Origin: Amaranthus tricolor
Taxonomy: Eukaryota > Streptophyta > Magnoliopsida > Caryophyllales > Amaranthaceae
Assembly (NCBI RefSeq): GCF_026212465.1
Contig: NC_080047.1
Location: 42,876,059 to 42,940,058 of the forward strand
DNA: 64,000 nucleotides
Direction of reading: 5' to 3'
Positions 1-15,144 of the stretch are shown in pieces. The notes under the pieces are model-generated. The model ran no database searches and had not been told where the DNA came from. It saw only the letters and a list, made by a program, of their open reading frames with translations. Each line of letters opens with the position of its first letter. The stretch's first letter is position 1. Position numbers and translations under genes: made by a program.

Positions 1-2573
1 ATAATCCTTTGGGTTAGTCCTTCCAATTTCTCTTATGATAGATGTAGCCAAACTCCCATCAATATACTTCTTATGAGCCCCCACCACAGCATCAACCATG
101 GAAGTGACAACAAAATCATACTTATGCAGCAAATGAATAATGGAGGCAGATATTTGTGCCAGGTAATGGTACTTAGTAGCACAACTCCCAATTATGCGAC
201 ACAAAGCATCTTTTGCATCAGAATCTTTCAGCAGTGTAGGATTCTCAAACATAAGAAATGCATTCCTGAACAGATGAGAATACTATCAATTACCTACAAA
301 TAATAATAATAACGCCAAGTCTAACTGAAAACTTCCCATTTAACTTACTTTGCAATGAATGAAAGGTAGTTTTCATCAGGATCTGCGGATCCAAATAGCA
401 AAGATAGGTTGATCTCAAGTGCGTTGGCAATCAAAGTGAGTATCCTCCCTCGTTGTCCTTCCCAACTCCATGCATTCATTGTAATTTTCTTCCGGCTACT
501 AGCTGCCGTCTAAAACACACAAGAAAGTTGAAAAGCCATTGATATTGAACATCTAAAAAGTTCAAGAATAAATCCAGAACATGATATTCTTTATACATGT
601 AGGAGTTTATACTACCTCCTCCATCCAAAATTTAATAAAGCTAGAAAAAGGAGCTCTGAATTCCTTTCTTACACATTCTAGCACTTAGCACACCTACTTA
701 TGAGCAGTATATCGGGTAGATGCCAACATTACTTATGACTTTATTTGAACTAAACACAAAGGATATTATCTCTCATAATTCCTCAATTCAAGAGTGGTTG
801 GCTCAATATATTGACATAATTAAATATAATTAACCTAATCAAATATTGACATTGAAATGCAGTACTAGACTAATTTGATTCCTTGGTTCTTCGAGACTAT
901 TACACTTTACTATTCTACTATCACGTTTGCCCAATTGCCATTGTTTAGAGAATGTTTTGATAACACTTTAGGGAGAAAAGGATGGAGAAGCAAGCGGAGG
1001 AGAAAGAAGACTGATTCCAAATTTTCCCCAGGTAAAAAGGATTTATTTTGTACCAAATCTGAATAAATTATCCCCTCCAGTTTTCTTCTGTTAATTTACC
1101 TCTCCTTTCCTTTTGTATCCAAATGATGGCAATGTCATCCCTTCCTGTCTCTTCATTTCCATCCGTCTTCCATCCAAGCACATCATTAAGGAAGTAACAT
1201 AACTTATTGTAAGTTCTTAGTAGTAATATTGCATTGGTAATCAAACAAAAATACTATACTCTTCTGTCCCACTCCATCTAGCTCATTTTTTTATTTTAAT
1301 ATGTCCGAATTAATTTGACAGATTTCTATTTATGGATATGACTCCATCACTTTTAATCTATATATTATCTCTTGTATTTCTAAGTACACCACGATTTAAC
1401 CAATTATACCCAAATTTCTAATCCTCGAGCCAAAAAAATGGAACCATTTGACTGGTGTAGAGCAGTCATTGATAGCGCACTAAATATTTAGATAACTAAA
1501 ACGTAAAAACCTAGTTAATGATTTTAATTAAAAAGATAAGACAAATAAACCGATGAAAGCTAGTTTAACCATTCATAATTAAGTAAATAACCATAATTAT
1601 GCCCAAATTCCTACAGCACTTCATTAATGCACTATCATAAAGTAGTTTCCACCTTGGCTTTCACGTATATTAGGTTTAGGGGTGGTCAAATAAAAACAAA
1701 CTTACCCTTGTAAAAACATGGTGGTGTTTTTTGATTGACCCTTGCAAGTAAACATAATTATGCCCAAATCTCTACCACATTTTTTTTATCAAATTTAGAG
1801 ATGATCATTCAAGTCACTAGATTGATTTGAGATCAAATATTTTGACTCGATTTAAAATAGAATAGAATTTTGTTTTCATATTGGTTTTTACATAATTTTG
1901 TTATCATTTTCAAGTCGAATTCAATTGCAAAGTTGAGTAAATATAGGTCTGTTTTCAACAGCTATAATACCAATATCATTAGTAAATGCTGAAATACTTA
2001 CTTTGGAGGTATTACTAGAAGAGGTACTTGATTCCTCAGCAAGAACAATATGAACAAGGAAGAAAGTATAGATTTTAAAAGCATTCCGATGTAAAGCCAC
2101 TCGTTCAAACACTAGCGAACCATTTTCACCCCCACCGCCATCATCCTCATCATCAGTCTCAGGCGAATTTAATACTCTCGAGAGCGAATCAATATTCGGA
2201 AGAAGAACACTGAAATTCGACCGAAGACTTTCAACAATATTAAACTTACAAGCAGGTGTAAGTGAAGAAAAATATTTCACAACTGAGTAAACTCGATCAA
2301 ATACGTCTTGTTCTTCAACGCAAAACAGTTCTTTATCCGATAAATCAAATGAAAGACCTGAAACATCAAAATTAAGATTATTTTGTAAGTAAAATGTAAA
2401 ATTAGGGTTTTGAAATAGGGATTTTGAGGAAGAAACTGACCTTTAACGAATTCTTCGAGATCAGAAGGACGGAAGGAAGTAAGATTAGTAGGATTTAGAG
2501 CGTACAGATTGTTGAGTTCGTTTTGTTCTTCGAGCGAATGGAGATTTGGGGGGAAGATGAATGTGGAAGCCAT
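1..2573 (-). CDS. CAP-D2: Condensin I complex subunit 1 (CAP-D2), 5' exons, partial
   Basis: HEAT-repeat non-SMC subunit of condensin I, which compacts mitotic chromosomes in the nucleus. Exon 1 is 2573-2441 (ATG at 2573, donor GTCAGT). Exon 2 runs from 2357 to about 1930. Exon 3 runs from about 509 to 349 (donor GTAAGT). Exon 4 runs from 265 past the left edge. Exon 1 begins MASTFIFPPNLHSLEEQ. Exon 2 contains the family stretch KYFSSLTPACKFNIVESL and an acidic Asp/Gly run. Exons 3 and 4 contain NAWSWEGQRGRILTLIANAL and DALCRIIGSCATKYHY, as in plant CAP-D2. No stop or frameshift is seen. The exon 2/3 junction is unresolved: no GT lies before the in-frame TGA, and a GC donor near 1930 is possible. 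The intron there is about 1.4 kb. The 5' leader is CT-rich on the coding strand (2580-2620). The identity is recognised by eye from family knowledge. Confidence 0.9.
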
Positions 2574-3802
2574 TGGAGAAGTTTGAGGGAAAGAAAGAGA
2601 GACAGAGAGAGAGAGGCGCCTGAATTTGATTTTTTTTGTTTAAAAATTTATGTTATTGAAATTTAAATTTATTGGATTTGGGAATAGGCGGGAATTTAAA
2701 CCCTTTACTATTACTCTATTAGTAGCATTTAGATTAGATAAAAGTCTTGTAAAGATTTCATTCATGCTTTGCACGTTGACTTGGGAATTAGGATGTTTCG
2801 CAATTAACTATGGTTGTTGGTCTTTGAATTTTTTAATTGGCTCGTTAGAATAGTTCTAAATGTTGGTTGTTTATGTTGGTTTTTAAGTTGGTTGAAAAAG
2901 CTAAATATTTATGAAGATGTTTGGTAAATTTATATATTGGTTGTTGGCAATTTAATAGAAAATAAGTAGGTCCATTAGCCAAAAAGCCAACAAAAAAAAA
3001 TTAATTAGAATAATTTTTTTATTTTTAACTAAAAGTCATTTACCAAACACTTATTTTGATTGTTTGACCAACGAACAAACTAAAAATCAAAAACAAACCA
3101 AAAAATTAAGAAAAAAAAGTCATGATCCAAACACACATTTAATAAGAAGTAGCAAGAAATACTTCATAATTCTAATGTATATGTTTCATTATATTTGTCA
3201 AGTAAAAGTTGTTTTTATTTACATAGGATTGGTTCAAAGTAAAATAGTATAGATGAAAATTATACAAGACTTTCTCATTATTTACTCATGTACTCCTAAA
3301 TCCTAATAAACATAGTGTTCATAGTCATTTACACTTATTTGCTTTTAATGCAAAATTTGAAAAATTAGGTATTTTAGATTAAAGTTGTGAGTTATTTAAA
3401 AATAAGAGATAATATAACAAATTATAGTGGTAGATTTATAACAAAAATATAAATTAAGAAATTTATCATCACCGATTAAATGGAAATTAGGCAAATTAAT
3501 TGAGACAGAAAAATATAAGACTGAAAGTGCACCATCGACAAAGTACTTAAAAGCAAATGCTCCTACTTACTATCGTGTTCATGGCAAGTTCTTAGCATAT
3601 TCAAGGTAGCCGATCGCCTAAGGGCCCCAAAAATAAAGGGCCTTAAATATTAAATGGTGTTATCCAAATTCAATTATGAGCAAAACATTTTAAGTAATAT
3701 TTGACTTTGATTCAAAAGAAACTTTTCCAGTTGCTTAAAAAGTCAAAAATAATTTTTAATTGTTAGATGAACAAAAAAGGTGAGGAGCTAAAAAAAATAA
3801 AA
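2574..3802. other. AT-rich spacer upstream of CAP-D2 with a small foldback
   Basis: I see no gene here. It should hold the CAP-D2 promoter at its left end. At about 2919-3056 a possible non-autonomous DNA element has arms reading TGTTTGGTAAAT and ATTTACCAAACACTT around an AT-rich core. The motif is common to small hAT-like MITEs, but no clear target duplication was found. Confidence 0.4.
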
Positions 3803-3903
3803 TAGCATAAATGTCACTGGCCATATGCACCCTACATTTTTTTTTTCATCTTTCTTTAGTTTTTCAATAATTTACAGAAGTTCTAATTGAATTATAATTC
3901 TTT

Positions 3904-4398
3904 ATAAAATTCTACATGGTAGCATCGAATTTTTATAAAACGTCGGTGATGACACTTTTGTAAGATTTTTCCACATGGTAGCATCCAGTATATGTCGTAT
4001 CTAACTGTCGTAGCATTTTCCGTTAAATTCTTGTCAATTTATGTTTAATTCACCATTTTGACGTTTATACTATTATTAAGTGTTGGTTGTTGTCTTTATA
4101 ATTTGCCCTAAACATTTGAGAGTGTTGATGAATTAAACGGTAAACTAAATGTCAAAATAGCCAATTAATCATTTGAGAGCATAAAAATGGTTTATGGCAA
4201 ATTATAAAGACAACAGCCAGCACTTAATAAGAATAGAAACGTCAAAATGGTGAATTAAATGAAAATTGACAAAATTTAACGGAAAATGCTACGACAATTA
4301 GATAAGACATAAACTGAATGCTACTATGTGGAAAAATCTTACAAAAGTGCTACCACTTGTGTTTCATGAAAGTTCGATGCTACCATGTGAAATTTCCC
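3904..4398. mobile_element. Foldback MITE, Mutator-like, copy in R1
   Basis: A 495-bp near-palindrome. The left arm (ACATGGTAGCATCGAA and onward) and right arm (TTCGATGCTACCATGT) are inverted repeats over most of the element. It is flanked by a 9-bp direct repeat TAATTCTTT at 3895-3903 and 4399-4407, a length typical of Mutator-type insertions. There is no coding capacity. The same element at the same position occurs in R2 (36417-36912), so it predates the R1/R2 duplication. Confidence 0.8.
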
Positions 4399-5585
4399 TA
4401 ATTCTTTTTGTGGATCTTTTTGTTGCTATGGATAATTAATAATGTAAAATTCACCCCTTCATCTCAGTCAATTTACTACATCTACACTCAAACCTTTTTA
4501 TATTAATAATAGTTTGATAAATATACATGAAAAAAAAAAAGCAACGATTAAAAAAATCTAATTTCTAACAACTCACTTTATTTCATTTTTATGGTTACAT
4601 TTATTTTTTAAAACTTTTAAATCATAATCTGACTCTCAATATAAATATCTTTCATAAGAAATTCTAAAAAGAATATATTACAATTTTAGAGACAAGCGGC
4701 GATAAATGCACAAAAAAGCACCCAAAAAAGAGCACAACAAACAAAGACAACAACAACAAAAAATATGAGATATCTATGGATACCTCTCCCTCATTCCTCA
4801 AACAAGTTTCTTATCATTAATATATCAACATACATCAATGACTCAATTCACACAAGCCTTGAGAACATTCTCTCAAGGTAAAGACCTCACATGTGATGGT
4901 GGTCTCACTCAAACACACTAATACAAGAACGAAGGAACTTTAATGGATGAACCCTAGTTGCCTCACTTGTATTAGACTTTCTTCTAATTTCCTAAGCATA
5001 TTTGAGCCTTTATATAGCCCACAACATCATAGGGAAACCCTAGGACAAAACCTTAAACCCCATAAAGTTACCCACATAAAACAGAAATATGCGATGAAGT
5101 GGCACTGTGAACCAGACCGAGCACCTGCTGCTCGACCAGTTGAGCGAGCATACTGAACATTCTTACCTTCTCCTGGTGAACCGCTCTTGCTCAACTATTC
5201 GAGTGGCTGAGTCAAATGCTTGTTGCCGTGTGCGTAGCTGCTTCCTTGATCGTGCAACCTTCTCCTCGAACCTTGCCTCGATCAAGACACTCCATCCCTT
5301 ACACAAACCTATTCAAATCATCATCATTGATCACTTAATCAAGTGATTCAAAACTTAGCATCCCATTTCCCATGGCACGCCCACATCACTCCCAAGTGTG
5401 CACGACATAGCACAAGCTACAAGATGCTCAAGGCATCTTCAATATTGGGGAAATTGGCTTTTGATTCAGCAGGATCGAATATCACATAGCTCTTATTATT
5501 CCTCAACTTACCATATAATAAAAAAATCTTACATATTATAATTTATATTTGTATCCATGAAAAAACATATTTGAATTTCTCTCGG

Positions 5586-8283
<2,698 letters not shown>

Positions 8284-8978
8284 AAAGTACCACATACGAG
8301 GATTAAAGTGGGTAAGTGATCCATAAATTGAATACATATATTTATGGGTGCAATAGATAGCACTCCAATATATTTTGTATTTCTAATAAAGTATTAATTA
8401 ATTTGAATATGTGAAAGGTTTTTCAATCAAATTATATTTAGATATTTTAATTTACACCAACTCATAAAGAAAGAAAAATCGGGAGATCATTGTCATGCAA
8501 GTCATATTTTCCATAAGGAAATTTGTTAAGAATAACTATTCGTGGTGCTCCGTTATGTGCAACCGACCGGTTTTACTCTGTAAATACAAACCACAATTCA
8601 CTATATGAAGTATCTTTGTTCTTTGGCTCTTTGTTTTTTGGCTCTTTGTTCTTTGGCCAAGATATCACAACTTGACTTTGTGTACTTGTTCTCACTTTGT
8701 AGTACTCTTACGGTCTGTTTGGTAGGTAGTAATAAATAATGATAATGAAAATAAAAATTAGTGTAATTTTAGTTGAAAAATCTCTTGGTTACCTTGATAG
8801 ACATGCTTGTTCAACTTCAATTATTGATTCATTACAATGCGCTACTATTAAAAGAGAGTCTATTCCCAATCTATGGCCAAAATTAAAAAAAATTCCCACT
8901 TTCCTTAAAATGGGAAAGTATTTCCAAGTTTACCGTCCACGTAGGATTGCTTTGAGAAATTTTTTTTTTTTTTTTAAT

Positions 8979-9123
8979 AAAACCGCTACATGAAATGGCG
9001 GTTTTATTCATGCATCTGAAGTAAAACGCCATCTGAGATGGCGGTTTGGTTAAGTGAATTTTTTTTTTAAAAAAAAAAAAAAAATTAATATGTGGAGTAA
9101 ACCGCCACTTGAAGTGGCGGTTT
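8979..9123. repeat. MULE-1 left subterminal palindrome array
   Basis: Three palindromic units at 8979-9006, 9023-9047 and 9099-9123, with consensus AAACCGCCA, a 6-7 base centre, then TGGCGGTTT. Arms are perfect in the third unit and have one or two changes in the others. A poly-T/poly-A stretch separates units two and three. Each could form a hairpin or bind a dimeric protein; that function is inferred. Confidence 0.9.
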
Positions 9124-9869
9124 GGTATCAATACAAAACAGCAGCTTCCTTCGACATTTTTCACAATTCATTTTACTCTTCTTGCTTCTTGCCGGTATAA
9201 CCCTAAAAAAAAAAAAATTCTTCACTCTCATTTACTTTAAATTTACAATTACTCTCATTCCACTAAACTAATCAACTACATTCCCATCTTCTCCTTGTGT
9301 ACTAGTTTATTTTCATCCTCATTTAAGGTATGAATAAAACCCTAATTTTTGTTCAATATGCAAATTGTTTATTTTGTTCATTATTGTTTTGAATTGAAGT
9401 TATAAAAACGTTAAATGTTTGTTACATTCTATTGTTTTCATGATTTATGCTTACGTTTTACACATTTGTAGTTGAATTTTAGGATTTGTTTTGTATGCAT
9501 ATAAAGTGTTTGATGAAATGCTTCAATGAAAGTTTATTACTTTGTAGGGTTAGTTTAATGGTTTTTGTATATATTCATGCTATTTTTAGCTTTTATATTT
9601 GAAATGAACCTTATAATAAGTGTTCTAATACCTTAGTATCACAAATTCTTGTATTCAAATTTACACTTCCCGTTATAGTGTATTGGGGTGAGGAAGTCAT
9701 GATATTGGTTACAAATTGGTAGCAAATTGGTGGAGATATCACATGAAAGATCATTATCCCATTGAAAAACATGTTGAATTGGTTGCAAATTTGGATAATG
9801 CGAGGGAAGTCATGATATTTTTATGATTTTTATAACACTTATGGCGATGAAAAACACGTAACAGCGATC

Positions 9870-12031
9870 ATGGCGATGCCGGGCCCAGTTGATCCATCAG
9901 TGCTTACGCTTCAGGCGACACACAGGAGCATAGCTGCGTGGGAGGGCTCCACTGCCCAATTGGTTACTCGTCAGCACTACCAGGCGAGTACGTTACGGTG
10001 GGAGGTGGATGACAAGGTATTAGACGTAGTCGAGCTAGCTGGTTTTAGATACATTCACCGGTTGTTGGGCGGGGGCTTAGAGCTCGATCGAGCACTTATC
10101 ACTGCATTGGTGGAGAGGTGGAGGCCGGAGACACATACCTTCCACCTCACAGTTGGCGAGGCAACGATCACGTTGCAAGATGTGGCAGTTATCATGGGAC
10201 TGCCGGTTGAAGGACAAGCAGTCATTGGTCATGGGGAGGGAAATTGGCCAGCATTAGTACATGAGCTGCTAGGGGTTTGGCCGGAAAACCCTCAAGACCC
10301 CTCACAGCCGAAGATCATCGTTGGATCGTCATTGAAGCTGACTTGGCATCGACAGCATTTTAGCGCGCTTGAGGATGATGCAGATGATGTGACGGTTGAC
10401 AGACATGCCCGAGCTTACATTTTGTACCTGTTTGGATGCATCTTGTTTCCGGACAAGAGCGGCGACTCGGTACAGTTGATCTATCTCCCTCTACTGGGAG
10501 ACTTGGAGCGCGTAGATGAGTACAGTTGGGGAAGTGCTACCCTAGCGTATCTGTATCGTAACTTATGTCGAGCATCTCGTAAGGGTGCCAAGGACATGGG
10601 TGGATGCTTGATGTTGTTACAGATATGGTCATGGGAGCACATTCATATAGGGAGGCCCATTGTTCGGACGGTTCGACCGGATGGGCAACATGATCAGGAA
10701 GATGACGCGGATGATTTTGAACCGATATTAGGGTCACAGCATCGGCGCGGGATGGATCCTTTGGCAGTAAGGTAGCAACACTCAATTCACTATTCAAATT
10801 CATAATTTCACTATTTTATGATAGATGAAAATGTTTATTTGTTTACAGCTGGCTTCGCGTATATCTTTCGAGATCCCACTCCCCACATACTCTCGTGTAC
10901 TACAGGGACGCACTAGATCGACAACGGGACGAGCAGATTAGTAACATTTACTATTTGTATTAGTTATGAATAAATTGTATACATTACTAAGCATATTGAT
11001 TTCTATTACAGATGACATGGCAGCCTTACACAGCGGCTAAGATGGAAGCTCTACCGCACATATGTACATCGGGCCACGAGATTTGGAGATCGCGTTGTCC
11101 TCTTATTTGCTTTGACATCGTCGAGCTACATCTCTCGGATCGTGTCATGCGTCAATTCGGTTTGGAGCAGGTAATTCCGCAAGCCTGTGACACCCAACGT
11201 CAACTACATGCGATCGATCGGAGGACTGGGGACAAGAACTACCTCGTACGACATAGATCACATGTAGATGCGTGGAACGACCGAGCATCTACATTGGTTG
11301 GAGGAGATAACTTCACAGGTCATAGCTCTGCTATGTACATAAGTTGGTACAGGCGCATCTCCATATTACGCCTAACGAACATCGCATTTGCGCAGCCAGG
11401 ATCACATTACCATTCGACATCTACGTTACTGGTACGTTTTCTTTCAACACTCATAACAAATAGTAATAGTTTTAAGTAACTGTTTTAACAATACAATGAT
11501 AACAAACAGGCTGAGCGCATCCGATCGGTGTTGATACAATGTAATGACACGATTCAAGGGGCCGCTACATCGCCAGTTGACGTGGGCTATCGGCTATGTT
11601 CTCAGACCTTAGGCTCCATTAATGCGTCGTTGACCGATGCATTGAGTCAAGCGGGTTATGAGTACCTCATACCGACTCCACCCGTCATTGGCGACGTAGA
11701 TGACACATTCCACACTCTTTCTCCAAGGAGTTCAGCCCATCGAGGTAGCTCTTCCGGAGGATCCAGTTCTCGGTCCACAAGAGGCCGCCAGCGTTCATCT
11801 ACTCAGGGTCGGTCTTCCAGATCGCCATCGACATCCGCTACTATGTCGCCGTTCGTTCCCCCGTCTTCCATCAACACTCCTCCGCCACATCCATCGCCTC
11901 CGCAAAGGATTATCACATATCAGCGTGCTAGTCAACGACGAGCTCCTACTCTTAATGTCATTGCGGAGGTTGACGAGTTCACACCATCATCATCCACCGG
12001 TGCGCAAAACAAAAGGGGCCGGGGGTTGTAG
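9870..12031 (+). CDS. Plant mobile domain (PMD) protein, MAIN-like, inside MULE-1
   Basis: Four exons: 9870-10771 (donor AAG|GTAGCA), 10849-10936, 11012-11431 (donor GTACGT) and 11510-12031, giving about 643 residues. The PMD (about residues 40-290) shows LAGFRYIHRLLGGGLELD, the FHLTVGEATITLQDVAVIMGLP region and LTWHRQHF. A later WQPYTAAKMEALP segment and a Ser/Arg/Pro-rich tail follow, as in transposon-borne relatives of MAIN and MAIL1 and of proteins labelled phosphatase 7 long form. Cellular PMD proteins act in silencing and genome stability. Function here is unknown. Oddity: the expected second donor reads CAG|ATTAGT rather than CAG|GTTAGT, so the second intron may not splice normally. 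The downstream GT (after ATTA) would shift the frame. Confidence 0.8.
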
Positions 12032-12273
12032 TTTAACAAACTTTGTATATTCTTATATTATTTTAACTTCTTGTATATTCTTGTATGATTTTAACTTTGT
12101 ATGTTCATGATTGTAATATATCTTCGCATTATTTTCATAATTAATTTTTTCAAATCAAGCTGGTTCGTAATTGATTAATATGGAATAGATGGTATTGAAC
12201 TAGTTTAATGCAGGTTACGTTCACTATTTTGGGGAAATGAAAGAAAAAAAAAATATTGTTGCAGGCCACCAGC

Positions 12274-12404
12274 AAACCGCCACATGAAGTGGCGGTTTAC
12301 CAGGGATCAAACCGCCACATGAGATGGCGGTTTGCCTTGACCAAACCGCCACTTCATGTGGAGTTTTCGTGCTTTATGTAAACCGCCATTTCAAGTGGCG
12401 GTTT
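12274..12404. repeat. MULE-1 right subterminal palindrome array
   Basis: Four units at 12274-12298, 12309-12333, 12343-12367 and 12380-12404, of the same consensus as the left array (AAACCGCC to GGCGGTTT). The third unit is imperfect, ending TGGAGTTTT. Units one, two and four retain near-perfect arms. They sit just inside the right terminal inverted repeat. Confidence 0.9.
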
Positions 12405-14325
12405 GGTCTGAAAAAAAAAAAAAGACTTTTCCACGTGGACGGTATTCTGAGAAATTCTTTCCCAAATTAGGTAAAGTGGGAAATTTTTTTTTTAAACATT
12501 ATTTAGGGAAATGACTCATTAAAAGATGCGGTATTAGGTAGAAATAAAAATTTGTAAAAAAAATAATTCAATGATCAAAGTTTGATCATCATGGGAATGA
12601 CATAGAAGTTTTAATAAAGTTTTACACTACAAATCATTATGATTATCACTATTTAGCATCATTAACTAAACGGCCTGTTAGTTTAGTTCATCTCATCCAC
12701 TGATTTTTATTATGGGTCAATTTGAAGGATTAAATCCCCAACTAAAGAACAGTCAACATCAAAAATCAATTAAAGTGATTCTCATTCACTACAATGGTAT
12801 TTTGTGGACAATAGGGCAGAAGAGAGATTTGTGAGAAATTGGGTAGAAATAGAATATAACTAGCCAGAGATTAGGGATTGTAAGTTATATAGTAAACTAA
12901 TGTAATTTGGGTTTATGTTTAATGCATAGAACTAATTACATACAAAATAAATCAAACTAGATTTACAATGACAACAAATATTCTACCTTACATTTCCAAG
13001 AGATTCCAACAATATGACATTACACACGTATTAAAAAAATAGTATAAAATAAATGAATTTTATGGATAAGATTTAAAATTAAAGAAACTAATATAGGATG
13101 TATGAATGCGAACTCAAAAAAGTAATTTGACCAGTATCCGAAATAAAATTATAACAAAATTAATGATGTCAAGGAATCAACTCAACCAAAAGCTTAAGTT
13201 AATGGTTGAGGCCCAGGATATAATATATACTCTAACATGTACTCTCACATGAGAGCCCATTGGGCTAGAATTGTGGATGCACATAAGTGTTAAATAATCC
13301 ACTTAAATGAAACCCCAGAATATGTTATTTGCCTTGACCAAACCGCCACTTCATGTGGAGTTTTCGTGCTTTATGTAAACTGCCATTTCAAGTGGCGGTT
13401 TGGTCTGAAAAAAAAAAAAAGACTTTTCCACGTGGACGGTATTCTGGGAAATTCTTTCCCAAATTAGGTAAAGTGGGAAATTTTTTTTTTTAAACATTAT
13501 TTAGGGAAATGACTCATTAAAAGATGCAGTATTAGGTAGAAATAAAAATTTGTAAAAAAAATAATTCAATGATCAAAGTTTGATCATCATGGGAATGACA
13601 TAGAAGTTTTAATAAAGTTTTACACTACAAATCATTATGATAATCACTATTTAGCATCATTAACTAAACGGCCTGTTAGTTTAGTTCATCTCATCCACTG
13701 ATTTTTATTATGGGTCAATTTGAAGGATTAAATCCCCAACTAAAGAACAGTCAACATCAAAAATCAATTAAAGTGATTCTCATTCATTACAATGGTATTT
13801 TGTGGACAATAGGGCAGAAGAGAGATTTGTGAGAGATTGGGTAGAAATAGAATATAACTAGCCAGAGATTAGGGATTGTAAGTTATATAGTAAACTAATG
13901 TAATTTGGGTTTATGTTTAATGCATAGAACTAATTACATACAAAATAAATCAAACGAGATTTACAATGACAACAAATATTCTACCTTACATTTCCAAGAG
14001 ATTCCAACAATATGACATTACACACGTATTAAAAAAATAGTATAAAATAAATGAATTTTATGGATAAGATTTAAAATTAAAGAAACTAATATAGGATGTA
14101 TGAATGCGAACTCAAAAAAGTAATTTGACCAGTATCCGAAATAAAATTATAACAAAATTAATGATGTCAAGGAATCAACTCAACCAAAAGCTTAAGTTAA
14201 TGGTTGAGGCCCAGGATATAATATATACTCTAACATGTACTCTCACATAAGAGCCCATTGGGCTAGAATTGTGGATGCACATAAGTGTTAAATAATCCAC
14301 TTAAATGAAGCCCCAGAATATGTTA
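12331..14325 (+). repeat. Tandem duplication of about 997 bp spanning the MULE-1 right end
   Basis: Copy 1 is 12331-13327 and copy 2 is 13328-14325. They differ by only a few substitutions and one T-run length change. The unit starts inside the right palindrome array (TTTGCCTTGACC), crosses the MULE-1 right terminus and target duplication, and ends in the TRIM-like relic (CAGAATATGTTA). Thus a second, orphan MULE-1 right end lies at about 13328-13515. R2 has no such duplication. Confidence 0.92.
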
Positions 14326-14337
14326 TATACTCTAACA
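14165..14337 (-). mobile_element. TRIM-like relic (reverse orientation)
   Basis: Reading on the minus strand, TGTTAGAGTATA starts a short LTR-like stretch with GGGCCTCAACC-type and TTGAGTTG-type blocks. It resembles the TRIM at 57613-57898. A second, partial terminal repeat ends at 14337. The same relic occurs in the first tandem copy (about 13170-13327) and in R2 (about 44818-44991). Confidence 0.55.
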
Positions 14338-15067
14338 AATGAAATATATTAAAATGAACAGTGTTGCAATATTAAAATAACATTTTTTAATATTTGCGCC
14401 TAAAAAAGCTAATTCCTAACAATTAAAATGTAACAATTTTTAAAAAATTTTATTGCAATAGTAGGTAATTTACCAAAAATGTAAGCTGCAAATTAATACA
14501 AAGTTAGAGAAAATTTTTAAAATTTACATAAAAAATTCTAAAAGAATTTTAACATTTTAAAAACATTTTTTGGCATTTATTTTAATTTATCTTTCTTTTA
14601 GAAAAATAAAATTTCCTATAGCAGGTCATCCGATTACCCGAGTTTACTGTAGGCAAATACCCCATAAAGTTTTGATTATTTATGTTTAATCAATAGGCGG
14701 AATTTTTGTATGAAAATCATGAAAATATTGGATTATTATAGGTAATTTTTTCTTTAATTTAAATGTCACTACTTCAAATTTCTTATAGCATATATAGTGA
14801 ATTTAGTGACATTTATTAGATCCTTTATCAGCATAAAAAAAAAATCATACTAAAACTTTTTCCGATATAGGTTTTGGTGATATTTCTGATAAATGTCATT
14901 ATAAATTATAGTATTAATTACATATGCCACTAAAAATCAAATAACGTAAAACTAAATCACTTTATAGTGATACTTAAAATAAAAACCAACGATTTATTGT
15001 ATTGATTTCTATGGAACAAATAAGTACTCATTAATTGCAACAAACTCCTCCGTACCTCCATCATGGC
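14338..15067. other. AT-rich intergenic sequence upstream of the peptide gene
   Basis: The end of R1 homology is near 14400. Beyond that I see no gene or clear repeat. The right part is the likely promoter region of the peptide gene at 15145. Confidence 0.5.
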
Positions 15068-15076
15068 TATATAAAG
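15068..15076 (+). promoter_or_regulatory. TATA box of the peptide gene
   Basis: TATATAAAG lies 77 bases before the ATG at 15145. This predicts a transcription start near 15100 and a leader of about 45 bases, A/C-rich and without an upstream ATG. Confidence 0.7.
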
Positions 15077-15144
15077 AGCCAAACATCTCCAATATTATTG
15101 CAAATAACTCAACACAAACACAATCTTCCTACAAAAACAAGAAA

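Larger units (their letters stand above)
8856..12517 (+). mobile_element. MULE-1: Mutator-like element carrying a PMD gene
   Basis: A 3662-bp element flanked by the 9-bp direct repeat ATTAAAAGA (8847-8855 and 12518-12526). Imperfect terminal inverted repeats of about 87 bp lie at 8856-8942 and 12430-12517. They start GAGTC and share a block ending in ACCGTCCACGT. Block R2 carries the unoccupied site, reading ATTGAAAGA at 42445-42453, which confirms the insertion. The only gene inside is a four-exon plant-mobile-domain gene. No transposase is visible, so movement would need a transposase supplied from elsewhere. Arrays of short palindromes lie just inside both ends. Confidence 0.9.
8709..12672. 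mobile_element. hAT-like MITE split by MULE-1
   Basis: The outer sequence begins GGTCTGTTTGGTAGGTAG and ends AACTAAACGGCCTGTTAG. These are imperfect inverted termini of the GGCCTGTTTGG type common in plant MITEs. The uninterrupted relative lies in R2 at about 42309-42606. MULE-1 lies inside this copy. No coding sequence. Confidence 0.55.

Noticed and set aside
1921..1940. A U12-type intron to explain the CAP-D2 exon 2 border
   Set aside because: No ATATCC or GTATCC donor is present; the junction is left unresolved.
4947..5346. Plus-strand open frames of 69-79 codons in R1, with a relative at 37459-37671
   Set aside because: No domain or start context; the R2 copy differs by frame-affecting changes, and the DNA looks like a decayed LTR or spacer.
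8979..12404. Regularly spaced palindromes could suggest a CRISPR-like array
   Set aside because: Spacing is irregular, spacers are low-complexity, units sit at both ends of a transposon, and the genome is a plant.
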